Source of the DNA: Apostichopus japonicus
Taxonomy: Eukaryota; Echinodermata; Holothuroidea; Aspidochirotida; Stichopodidae
Assembly (NCBI RefSeq): GCF_037975245.1
Contig: NC_092571.1
Span: 11,541,917-11,605,916, forward strand
Length of the DNA: 64,000 nucleotides
Direction of reading: 5' to 3'
The notes beneath the pieces are model-generated. The model had not been told where the DNA came from. It did not search any database and worked only from the letters and a program-made list of their open reading frames with translations. Of this stretch, positions 13,301-24,200 are shown in pieces. The number at the start of each line of letters is the position of its first letter. Position 1 is the first letter of the stretch. The position numbers and the translations under genes are program-made.

Positions 13301-16300
13301 TAAAGCTGAATGGTAATAAATTTGGTGGTAAAGGGGGCATGGCCCTGGCTGGAGCCCTACAGGTGAATAAATGTCTGGAGGATCTCGATATCGGAGACTC
13401 AGATCAGGTTAGTACACACATCTTAAACTCATTAGTAGACCATGTTGTAAATTATTTCTTCAAAGTTACAAAAAAAAATGAATTCAGAGGAATAATTTGC
13501 CGGAGGCAAAACGAATCAATGTGATAGTGAGAGTGTGTGTGTGTGTGTATGCACACTGTGTGGGGGTCAAAAGGTGATCTCAAATGGTGTAAAATTTGGC
13601 TCAAGGGGTCAACAGGTTATCTTAAACGGTCTCACAAGTGGCCTTATTATCTGTGATTAACACTAGATGACTTTGGCTGGTAGTAAGTTGTGAAGTACTT
13701 TAGAGTGTATAAACAATGTCATGCATACTCTCATGCATTTAATAACAATTATTAAAGGGATAATATGTGGCACTGCGAGCTCAAAATCGGTAAAAGAAAA
13801 TGTCCATTTGTTCATACATCCATGTGTCTATATTTTACCGAGGAACACTGTTCATTCTGGATATTGAAACATTTTGGAATGAGAAGTTCTTGACTGTAAA
13901 GTTCTTACCAGTGAATGACATGGTTGAAGAAATTGTCACACACATTCATGGAATTTGATGTAACAAAAATATTTCACATCACTTGGTGAAAACTATATCA
14001 CACACTCAAATAAAGGCCATCCTAGGTTATAGTATTGTTGTCACAGTTTGCGGCTAACTAGTAAGGTAGGCAATTGAACCCTAGGTCAGGCTACTTTGAG
14101 CATTTTGTATCAGTTTTAGCACCGGTTTTGAAACACTCCTGTGATTGGAATACAGTTTTATATCTTCAAATATGATAGTTTTTGACTCACTTCTTACTTC
14201 AACCTTGAGTCAAAACCCTGAATCCTACTTTTGATAATTTTCTTTTAAGTTGTGACATTTTGTTTCTTCTAATTCTTATTTTGTTACTACTTCAGGATAC
14301 CCAGAGTATGATCGCTTTCGCTACAGTCCTGAATTTCAATGCTACCCTCAAGGCTTTCTGTATTAACAGACCTCTTCTCTTCAGCTATCAGGAAGAGACG
14401 ACAGTGCACTATGCGAAAATGTTACAGGTGAGTTTTAATGACCTTATAGGCAGAAGGTGGGGAATTCTGATTGTAGGTTGTTAGCATTGCTCCCAGCAGT
14501 GCCTGTTTAACACCTTTTTAGAGCCCCAAGGCAGGGCACCATATCCTTTCCCACTCCAGCCTCCCCACCCCTCCCCCTTCCCCTTCCTCTTTATTACATT
14601 TACAGGAACAGCACCCAAAAAAAATTAATTGTTAAAATTACTTTTGATATTTTATCAAAAAACTTTTTTTTTTCTTTAATTGCAACATTTTGGGCCTAAA
14701 ATTATAATGCTGATGACAGTTATTGCAAAATGTACTCCAACATCAACAAATTTTGGTTCTATAAAAAAAAAGCTTACAACTGTAAAAGAGTTTTTTATTA
14801 TATTTTTTTATTTTCAGGTGAACAGTACACTGACAGAGTTACATCTTCAAAAGTGTGATCTTAGAGATTTTGGAGCTGAAAGGCTTGCAGAAACACTGGT
14901 GGAAAATGTTGCATTGAAATATTTGGACCTTGCATGGTAAGCTTAAAATCTTACTGTTGCATTTGGTCATAACTCTGTGACATTATGATTTAAGTCATGA
15001 CAAGTTAACAACATAATGACCAAATTAGCAGTGCATAGGAAAAGGTTGGTAAAATTTAAGGAATGCACAGGCCTGGAGTGTGTTAAAAAAATTTCCACTA
15101 TCTTCCTTCTTATGATCAAAATTACATGTTTGCAGCTAAGTTAAAGAAGCCGAGGGGGGGGGGGGGTGGGAGGATGGAAGCTCACTGGATCCACCAATGT
15201 GTAGAGTATGGTGATACCACATTATATTAAAATACATCTCAGAATGTTTTTTTCCTAAGATCTCAAATAGATCAAATAGATAAATAAAACAGCCAGTAGT
15301 GTCTCTTTGGACTGCTATTACATTGAGAGTTTTTTTTTATGATTTGACTTTCCAGTGACAGGGATATATTATTACATGTCTGTATTAAAACTTTAAAATT
15401 ATCATTTCTGATAATTATTGGGACAATTGCCATGTTCTCTTTTGCTCTTGCAGTAACAGAATAGCAAGAGACGGAGCTAAAAGTATTTCCAAGATCCTCC
15501 GACGAAATACACCGTTAGAGGTTCTAGATTTGAGCTCCAACCGCATCGAAGACGACGGCGCGATGTTCTTAAGCGACGCCATCGCAAATGCAAACACCCA
15601 TCTCACAACGTAAGTAACAATGTATGTATATGTTTTAGATCCTCCTGCAAGCAGGAACTCGCGAAGAAGCCATCATTGGCCTATCAAAGCCGCAAGCTGA
15701 CCAAAGTCAGTCTCTTAGATTCATAATTAAAGTCAATGATTATGAATTGTTAATTGTCAAAACTCTGTAACTGGAGGACATACATTAATCTTGGAGTGAA
15801 TCGGACCGGGGACCTTATGATTGGAAGGCACCGGCGTTAACCACTGAGTTAACACTCCTATGTGCTTATTTTCCTTAAATGAACATAATCCATATCCCAT
15901 TAGTGCTATGTAAATAGAATGAACTTGAAGAAAAGAAAACACATCTGGAAAAAATTATAACCAAATTTGAAAAGAGCTTAAAAATCTTTTACTTTTACCT
16001 TAGAATAAAAAGTTGTGTGCAGTGCCAACTGAGCTATCCACCCATTCCTAAGCAAGCGATCCCTTTGTAAGCCATTCTTCGCTGGGGAGTGCCAGTCAGA
16101 AGCTAGTACTACTTGCATACCATCCTCCCAGGGATCACATCCTCCCAGGGATCACCTCCTCCCAGGGATCACCTCCTCCCAGGGATTACCTCCTCCCAGG
16201 GATCACATGTTCCCAATTTCATTTGACGAGATGAAGACAGGGAATTCAAGAGAAATCAAAGTCTTCTTTATTGTGTTAATAATTATTTTTGTAGAATGTA

Positions 16301-17317
16301 AGAAGATGTAGGTAAGGTGCTATGTAGCATGAAAAGTAGCTTCAGTTTGTTCAAATATTATTTTATGATTTTATTTATTTTTAAAAGTTTTTGCATGACA
16401 ATTTGATACAATTAAAAAATTCCATGAAATTGCAGAATAAGTCAGATCTTCTAAACTTTATAATTTACTGTTTGTAAGTCATTGTTCAATAATCATGTGC
16501 AAAAACAAAATAAGAGTAGCACAAATTTCCAATGTCGCAAAATGTGATAGAGATTTGAATAACTCTAGTCCAGGGCTGGCCATACTTATGTGTTTATTCA
16601 TGATTTGTCCTGTCTCTAGGCTTGTGATTGGTCATAATTCTATCAATGGGACTGGTCTGTGTGCTGTCGCCAAGGCAATGGAAATGAAAGAAAATTTCAA
16701 AAGTGTCTTCATCTGGGGAAACAATTTGGAAGAAGATGCGTGTGTGGTAAGTATGTTTGGAAAAGAAAGAAATGAAAAGAAAGAAAGTAACATTTAATCG
16801 TAAATTTATCAGGATGTTTCCTGAACTGTCAGAATTAGTAGTAGTAGCCGAACGAAACTTGTCCCAAATGTAGCATTCTAATTCTCTTCATATAAGAGAT
16901 ATTTAATACTTAAAGATGAATTTGACTTTGACTATGTGTTAGTAAACATAAAGATAATCCTTTGAGGTTTTCAATCAGTCAGTCAGTCAGTCAAGCTGTC
17001 AGTCAGTCAGTTTGTCTGTCAGTCACTTTTCAACTATTTTTGTTTTAAATTTGTGCTGTTTTACTACTCTGTACAAGTGAAAGTCTGCTAACATGCACTT
17101 AAAATGAATATCTAACTCCTTTTTTTTGGTATATTATTCATCCTAGGCTTTTAACGATCTTGTTAAGAGTGGTAGACTCGACCCAAAGCTAACCGACGTG
17201 AACCCTTACACGGTGGACGGGCGAGTTTATCTCTCCGAATTGAACCACGGTCTGAGAAGACATTACTACTGGACGCCATTCTTTGGACCGGATGTGGAAA
17301 CAGAGGAGGACAAGTGA
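7388..17317 (+). CDS. LRRC34: Leucine-rich repeat protein, LRRC34-like (complete, 9 coding exons)
   Basis: Coding exons: 7388-7503, 11274-11463, 12440-12523, 13279-13407, 14296-14427, 14818-14936, 15454-15609, 16620-16746 and 17147-17317. All have GT/AG borders and a continuous frame (1224 nt, 407 aa). The protein starts MSDPAGVLSRYED and has an N-terminal helix region (KPSPFIMKVLDKQ), then ribonuclease-inhibitor-type LRRs: VVSLDLRYNELTDNGA, LKFLSLMSNSLTAEG, TLKLNGNKFGGKG, LTELHLQKCDLRDFGA, LKYLDLACNRIARDGA, LEVLDLSSNRIEDDGA, and KSVFIWGNNL. The tail PYTVDGRVYLSELNHGL followed by RRHYYWTPFFGP matches my memory of LRRC34 C-termini. LRRC34 is reported in vertebrate germ and pluripotent cells; function here is unknown. 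Several introns fall within or between LRRs, as is common for the class. A weaker alternative is another NLR/RNH-type LRR protein. Confidence 0.8.
7782..8575. repeat. Tandem duplication of about 400 bp in LRRC34 intron 1
   Basis: The stretch starting TTGAATTTCTAATATTCAAG at 7786 recurs at 8191. Both copies carry AAGCATGTAGCTAATCCACA, TTCGGAGGATGGATCTC and ATAGGAAGTTTTTGTACCTC in the same order at offsets of about 403-411 bp. A partial third copy (GCCAGCAT....TTGAAGTATGTTT) lies at about 8590 and 8765. Confidence 0.85.
9798..10530. repeat. Minisatellite, about 10 units of 72-75 bp
   Basis: Units begin [C]TTGGTTGTTACTACTGTAG and contain TTTATGCACCACAC, TACACCTAACATTATAACGA and GTCATGACTAGAGTCACTTC. 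Starts fall near 9798, 9871, 9944, 10018, 10090, 10163, 10235, 10310, 10384 and 10458. Units differ at a few positions and by an optional 3-bp piece (GACGAGT versus GACTAGAGT). The array sits in intron 1 of the LRRC34-like gene. Confidence 0.95.
11079..11184 (+). mobile_element. 3' part of a SINE (same family as 15638-15858 and 49034-49259)
   Basis: Contains GACTTTGGTCAGCTTGCGGC, GCGAGTTTCTGCTTGCAGG and a terminal ATACATACAT tail. This is the reverse orientation of the 3' domain at 15638-15720. The tRNA-like 5' end is missing or unrecognisable. Confidence 0.6.
11737..11905. repeat. Inverted-repeat element, copy 1 of the CCTGACGTTT family
   Basis: After AAAACTGTTAGCAAACTGCT come two opposed arms, GTAAGAAGGCCTGACGTTTC...AGGATCTTCTTCAG and CTGAAGAAGATCCTGCTAGG...ACGTCAGGCCCTCTTAC, nearly abutting at about 11842-11846. 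Related copies lie at 25330-25512 (both arms) and 43003-43065 (one arm). Confidence 0.8.
12649..12751. mobile_element. Small Tc1/mariner-like MITE, copy 1
   Basis: Terminal inverted repeats are GTATTGGCCCCAAAT and, reversed, GTATAGGCCCCAAAT (one mismatch), 103 bp end to end. The right end is followed by GAC and TA. A second copy at 49805-50035 has the same ends and the same internal AGGAAAGTACTNTTT block. Confidence 0.5.
13216..13265. repeat. ATT/ATG microsatellite
   Basis: TTATTATTATTATGATTATT repeated three times with TATTATGAT interruptions, ending 13 bp before LRRC34-like exon 4. Confidence 0.9.
15638..15858 (-). mobile_element. tRNA-derived SINE, 28 bp downstream of exon 7 of the LRRC34-like gene
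   Basis: On the minus strand it begins GGAGTGTTAACTCAGTGGTT (A-box-like) and has a decayed B box (GGTCCGATTC). It ends in the conserved GCGAGTTCCTGCTTGCAGG domain and an ATACATA-like tail. It is more diverged than the copy at 49034-49259. Confidence 0.7.
16123..16208. repeat. 18-bp tandem repeat, about 5 units
   Basis: CCTCCCAGGGATCACCT repeated with single-base changes, in LRRC34-like intron 7. Confidence 0.9.
16977..17030. repeat. CAGT microsatellite
   Basis: Interrupted (CAGT)n, reading CAGTCAGTCAGTCAGTCAAG then CTGTCAGTCAGTCAGT, in the last intron of the LRRC34-like gene. Confidence 0.85.
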
Positions 17318-17536
17318 CAAAGATATGAACATTGACATCATCATATTATTTACAGAAATTAAGAAAATAGATTTATGAGATAATTTATGTACATTTCCCT
17401 TCCAGTGATTTCCACTGATAACGATAGAATTCTTTACACATTCTTTCACATACTTTACTACACATACACACATACTTTACACATTCTCCACACATGCGCA
17501 ACTGCATATTCATTGGAAGGCTAGTTTTCTGCATAC

Positions 17537-17542
17537 AATAAA
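17537..17542 (+). terminator. Candidate polyadenylation signal of the LRRC34-like gene
   Basis: An AATAAA lies 220 bp after the stop codon at 17315-17317. It is the first canonical hexamer on the plus strand after the stop. Confidence 0.55.
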
Positions 17543-20114
17543 ATATTGAAGCGGGAAAAATTTACTTTTTAAAATGTAAGTTGTTTACCACAAAAATGTT
17601 ATTAACATACATCACATGAATTAGAAGTTTATTATATGAACTGTAGCATAGAAAGTTTGTTAAAGTTCATCAGTAAACCAGTAAAATGTATTTTAGGGCA
17701 TGTATGTGGAGGCATTTTAGGACGTATTTGTAAGAATTATTTTCAGGACCTATGCTAGGAAGCATTTTAGGACATATTGAAGGAAGCATATTAGGAAGTA
17801 TTTTAGAATGACTTTAAAAAAAAAATATTATTCTTATGTTTATGGTCGCTAGTATGAAAAGTGGTGGGGTAATAGCATATTTTTAGTATTTGAAATGGCC
17901 ATTATTTGATTTTTCTAGCATACCTGGAGGCGATATCGACGATGACCTTTAAAATATTCTCTGTAATCTTTTCCATGACTGTAACTAGTGATACATTGAT
18001 GACATGGATCATATTTATATAGTTAAAATTAACTTTCATCCATTTTCCTGTTTTTTGCAAGAAATTTGTATAATATATTTTCATCTTATTTTCAAAGCTG
18101 TAAATAGATAAATAAGATATTTCGAATTTGACATCTTGGTGTTAATTTCGTTTTTGTGTCATTAAAACGTTGTTCTTTTATGTTTTTTTCTTTCAACTAA
18201 CTATTCATAAATTTGGCATTCTATTATGTCTTGATGCATCTGACCTTTGAAAGAAGAAAGAAAATACGACAACTGCAATAGAAAATTTTTGTTAATGTAC
18301 CACTGTATTTTTCAGATGCATATACATGTCTTTATGCAAAGACAGTGTTCATGTCTAAACCTCTATACATAATTCAATATTTGATAGTGTCCATATTGCA
18401 TATAACAAAATTTCCAATGAAATGCACAATTCCAAATATAACATGGTATTAAAATTCAAATGTGTTGCCACATATTTAGTTTGTTGTATTATCTCACAAG
18501 GAATGATTAATTACTCAAAAATACCCATTTTTCAAAATATCATAATTACATTGCGTACTTTGCACATATATATATAAATTGACGAATATATATCATAAAT
18601 TGCATAATTATTATTTTCTGTAATGGCTCAGAGAGTGTTAAGAAACTTTCCCCAACCCCTCAAATTCACAAATAAGACCTTTACAGTACTATGAAAGGCA
18701 TGGGGATTTTATAGAAACTTTTAAAATTGCAGAAAATAACATACATATGTCATCAATAAGAAACCCCCAATTCATGGTATGTTTTCAACCCATTATCATA
18801 AAAATACACATTCCAATACAAATGACATATAAGAGGCTCTATTTATTATACATATTTCACATTTTCTTATTTTGAATTTTGCAGTATATTTGCACTATTA
18901 ATTGCCACTAACCCATAACCATGACGATAGTAGGTAGGTGTAAAAATTTAGAAATATAAGTATGCCATCTGTTTACAAAACTGTTCTTTTAAAATCTGAC
19001 TACACTGCGGCGATGATTTACATCTAACAAATGACACTAGCAGCATTCATTGGAGGAAAGAGATACGCAACAATTCATGAAGACTGACACAATACGAAAA
19101 AAGCAATGTGGCCTTTGGTACCAACGGCATTTCCACACCACTGTACTCCTGCCCACCCCACCCCACCCCCCCCCACCCACATCTCACACCGGTCCAGGTC
19201 CAGAAATAATGAAACATTGATATCAACTTCAAGAAAGAGAACACATGATGTGATGGATGTAACTAATAAGTTAACGATACCAGGCCCAAATTAGACCAAT
19301 CGGGGGCTGATAGGCTATATTTATTTTGGAGCCCTGACCCCCAATGAATGATGACATATCCATTAAATTTAACCATTTTCTGGAATTCACTTTTGCAGTC
19401 ATCAGTGATGTCCTGAAACTCGATGTATTTCGTCTGATGATTGGGGAATGTAGATCCATTGGCACCTGACACGAGTGTGAACCTATCTGCCCGATACATG
19501 AAGCCTCTTGTTAACTTGCAGGAAGTTAACCTACGCACAGGGTCCCAAAATTTGCGGGACCCTAGGCCATGGCCTAATTTGACGATGCCATAACCCGACA
19601 CTGACCAAAGTATTCCTTTGCTACAGTTTCCTATTTTTAAGTGAAAGTGGCCTACATGAAGATCACCATTTACCACACATATCCTTTTACGCGTAAAACG
19701 GTGACTTTAAGTCGTAGATGTGATTCTGGTTCATTGAGTTATTCACTTCCAAGCTTTCAAAAATCTTTAATATGTCTTGTCATTTTTATTGCAAAAATGC
19801 AATCATTTTTCCCTCTGACATGTGAAAGAATATGAATTGGCTATAAAAATAAATTTTTACCACGGGCACTCTGGTTTCAAGATGACCGAAATCGGGCTCA
19901 CAAAAGAACATTGGACTGGATCATAAAAGTACCACCATAGAAAATGGCTTCAACGAAAAAGGGATACAATCATTAAACAAAATCCACCAATGGGACCTGG
20001 GGTTTCCATGGTAATGTTGCCATCATAGTGAGGTTCGATCAAACGAACCTTGGACTCCCAGTCGAACCCAGACAAACCAGTTAGACCTGCGGGGACAAAC
20101 TGTTTCTGTCATGA
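17543..20114. other. Convergent intergenic/3'UTR interval between the LRRC34-like gene and DISP3
   Basis: Stop codons of the two genes face each other across 2.8 kb, so both 3' UTRs fall here. The sequence is mostly AT-rich without recognisable genes. A minus-strand open frame of 137 codons (19263-19676) lies in what is probably the DISP3 3' UTR; it contains LWSVSGYGIVKLG and MYRADRFTLVSGANGS but I recognise no domain. Which AATAAA serves DISP3 could not be decided. Confidence 0.5.
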
Positions 20115-21299
20115 TCAAAATAAGGTCCCGCTAGAGGGACCAGGTATCGGTACTCCACTTAGGTGCATAAGGTACAAGATGCCTGTGATTCCCCCGAAAA
20201 ACCCAGCTAAAATTAATAGACTCAACACCAGCCACTTCTTGTTCCAGCTGTACTTGCTCGGGGCACACGTAGAGAGAAGAGCTGTACACACAGTCAAGGT
20301 GTAAAAGATCGCCACCAGAGTGTTGATGGCGACTATTTTGCCAAACTTTGAGAATAATTGGATGGTGGTGAAGCAGAGTGGTATGGAGGCAGTGATGGTG
20401 GTGATCGCGCTGCTGAGTATGGATACGCCGATGGTACTCACGGCATGTTTGGTCTTCCACTGACGGAGTTTTGACCCCTGCAGTCAAAAATGTGAAGAAT
20501 TAGACATGGATGCCTGTTTTATAAATCATTCCTCTTCCTAAAATATACAGAACAAGGTCAAGTTCTTAACTTGTAACAATATACTGTATCACCCAGTTGG
20601 GACAAGTTAATTAATGTTCTTTCATGTCCCGCTTCACAGCACTTAATTGTACTGCCAGTATGATTATCATGTTTCTATCAGATTCAGGTTAGGAACTGTT
20701 CATATACGCTCAACATGAATGCTTTGAAGCATGATATGGAGGACAGTATAGAGTGGTATTAGCTTCAGAACACAGCCTCAACTGACTGCCTGTATTGTGT
20801 ACTCAATTTCATTCATTCTCTCACCACAGTATGAATATTCAAATTGTTTCAACCAATCACAATGGTGTCTCTTGCATATGTAAATCTCACATCTCATATG
20901 TAAATCTCACATATGTATAAATCTCACATAAAAGTTCTCCTAATATGTTCTCAGCAGTAAATCTAAACCAGCTTTCTTGATAATTACCCAATCACATGAA
21001 ATTCTTCAAAAACCTTACATTTTTAAACCTCCAGAGTCTTTCTTTGTCAGGATGAAATGAGATCATATAATTTTCTCCTTCATAGGTATTAGGTTAGATG
21101 CAGAATCTCAGATGAGGGGAATATACGTCACTTACGGTTAGATTCGAGGGCGCTAAATCCTTTGATGTGAGAAATCCTTCGATGAGATGAATGCAGTAGT
21201 CTACGGACGAGCCCACGAGGATGGAGAGAGATACTGCCTCTACCGCTCCCAACTGCCAGCCGAGAAGGTAAAAGGTACTGATCACAACCAGCATGATAC
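20115..21299 (-). CDS. DISP3: DISP3 coding exons 15-16: TM10-TM12 and C-terminus
   Basis: Exon 15 (21136-21299) has TM10 with LSILVGSSVDYCIH; the Asp at about residue 1213 corresponds to the second RND charged site. Exon 16 (20115-20477) has VSTIGVSILSSAITT, FGKIVAINTLVAIFYTLTV and a final helix (LILAGFFGGITGILYLM). It ends IPGPSSGTLF and TGA at 20115-20117. The short tail is typical of DISP3. Confidence 0.94.
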
Positions 21300-24200
21300 C
21301 TATATAGAGATTAAAGGTAAAACCAGATCAAATGTTGTAATGCTGTCATAATGAAATGTTGCCAGAAAAAATATAAAACATAAAATGTAAAACATATAAA
21401 ACATATAAACATAAAATATAAAACCAGATCAAATGTTGTAATGCTGTAATAATGAAATGTTGCCAGATAAGATATAAAATATAAAACATATACAAATATA
21501 AAACATATATAAACATAAAATATAAAACCAGATCAAATGTAAAACCAGATCAAATGTTGTAATGCTGTAATAATGAAATGTTGCCAGATAAGATATAAAA
21601 TATCAAACATAAAACATAAAACATATACAAATATAAAACATATATAAACACAAAATATAAAACCAGATCAAATGTTGTAATGCTGTAATAATGAAATGTT
21701 GCCAGATAAAATATAAAATATGAAACATAAAATATAAAACATATACAAATATAAAACATATATAAACATAAAATATTAAACCAGATAAATGTAAAACCAT
21801 ATAAAAATTTAGCCTGTGTGAAAAAAAGTCATGACATAAAGCTATGTAGTTAATATAATGTGAGCAATTTTTACTACAAGTACAGAATTTTCTGGGTATC
21901 CGGGCTTCAAAATAATCAGAACTAGTATAGGTTGAGGGCTAGTGGATTGTAAGGGGGGGGGGGGGGCAGGTGACACTGGAGATGGGGGTATTTTAAGGTG
22001 TGGGTGGGTAACCCTCATTTAGATACAAAATCTGTGACAATTTATATACAAACCACCAAGAAGTCCTTAATTAGAGGAGTAAAAGAGTAAATTACATCCA
22101 AATTCTACAACAACAAAAAAACTTTTGTCTGAATATCAGCCACAATGGAAAAAAATATTCTGAAAAGCAGTTTTGGCACAATCAAACACTGTCTCCCACT
22201 CCATAACCCCCACCCCACCCCTACCCTTCATCCAAATGTTTTCCCCACCACCAAGCTATAGTTTACAAGCCAATATAACTTTTGTATGTAAGTACCCTTG
22301 ATTTTTAATTATTTGTAATATATAAAAGATATTTCTTTCTATAGCTCACCTAAAATGGTTACCATAGCAATCATTGCGATTCCAATGTGGCCGGTGAACA
22401 CAACCACAGATACAGCACAAACCATCAGAGAAAACACCAGACCATAGATGGCGCTAGTCACTCCGACGATCTCCATGAAGACCTGTTGCCAGTAGTCGCA
22501 AGTCTGAAAGACAGTGTCCAAGCCAACTCTCTCTTCTGAAGTGAGGTTAGCCAACATATCCTGAATGACCCTGTCCCAGGCTGTGAAATCTTGATACGCA
22601 TCGAAGGACGATTTACCTTCAAAGATGTTCTACGACCGAATAAGGAAGAAAGAGTTATCGTTTGCACAAAGTTGCTCCTCGTATTTCATGATTTGAACGA
22701 CATAGAAGAAAGTAGAAATACACTTATAATGAAGAAAATATATATACATAGATGAAAATGTTTTGAATTACGAATAATGGAAAAGCTCTCTATGTGTGTT
22801 CTTTTCATTTTTTGGTTGTGTGTAGGATTAGTTTATTGAATAGGGGGTGTACAATAAATCTTTAAGGAAAATTTACCACCCAGGGGCGGATCCGTTCATT
22901 TTAAAAGGAGGGGAGGGTGTGGCCCTTGAGGTGGTTGAGATGTAAAAAGATGCATTCTGGGGTATATTTAGGTTTTAATTCAATTAAAGTCTACAACCAA
23001 GGTTGTGATAATTACTTTTGTATGTGTAATTAATTCAATATCCTTCAAGTTTATGGCATATAAACAGGCAAAATACAATGCATATCACAATTCATCACCA
23101 TATCAAGATACAAATTTGTGCCAATTTTTTAATAAAACCCCCAACAACAAATCCAGACAAAATTAGTGCCAATTCTTTAATAAACCCTCAACAACATATC
23201 AAGATACAAATTTGTGCCAATTCTTTAATAAAACCCCCAACAGCCTATCATGACGAAAATTAGTGCCAATTCTTTAATAAAACCCCCACAGCATATCTAG
23301 ACGAAAATTAGTGCCAATTCTTTAATAAAACCCTCCACAACATAGCAAGACGAAAAATTTATGTTTACATTCTTAAGGAAACAGTCTAATTACCGATTCA
23401 AATGCCATTGTAAACCAAAGGACTCTATTATCGTGCAATCTGGCGTAACTTAGAGCCTTCTGATCCTTGACATAGTTGGGTTTTGGGAGGTTCTGACATT
23501 CGGGAACTGTCTCTGCCAATAATTCTAGATACGGTTCCAGAGCTGCATATTTAAAACAAAAGTGGAAAAAAGAAACATATATTAGGTCAACATATAGACT
23601 TAACACAGGATATGTACGGAGAGGGGTGTGGGAGGGGAAAAAAATTAAGTGCCAACATTGTCCTCAAAATTGTTATCTTTAGGAGTCTAGGTTAGTATTA
23701 ATGCAGGTGGCAAACAGATTCCTGGAAGCTCTTCATTTTCTATCAAGAAAATTATTCTTTTCCTGCCTTAATTATTAGGTCAATTTGATGTAAAAATTAG
23801 TATGCAAAGTTTCATCCCTTTTGCATTATTCCCCTTCCTTTGAATTTTACTGCCTGTTTTGGGTCTTGGGCCTGTTGTTGCAGTTGCTTTTGTGAACGAC
23901 ATTAGTACCATGAACATTTTGAGGGAAATGTTTGTAAACAAAGTGTATATATACTGTAGTGCAATTATATTTATCCAGTCCCTCAGTTCTCCTTTATTAA
24001 TGGAACACATTTATCTGCGATTGGCAGAGTACAAAGAATCATCAGTACGAATCATTCAAGTATCTGGGACCACCACACCATGTGGTGTGGCACCCACCCC
24101 CCCCCAACCCCCACCCTCAACAATATTCAGAGCAACATTTTTATGCTGGTATAATTTCTACACTTTTGAAACATAAAACTGATCTGACTTTTGTCACCCC

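Noticed and set aside
23098-23352. CRISPR-like regular repeats
   Set aside because: Units are contiguous diverged tandem repeats without unique spacers, in an animal intron.
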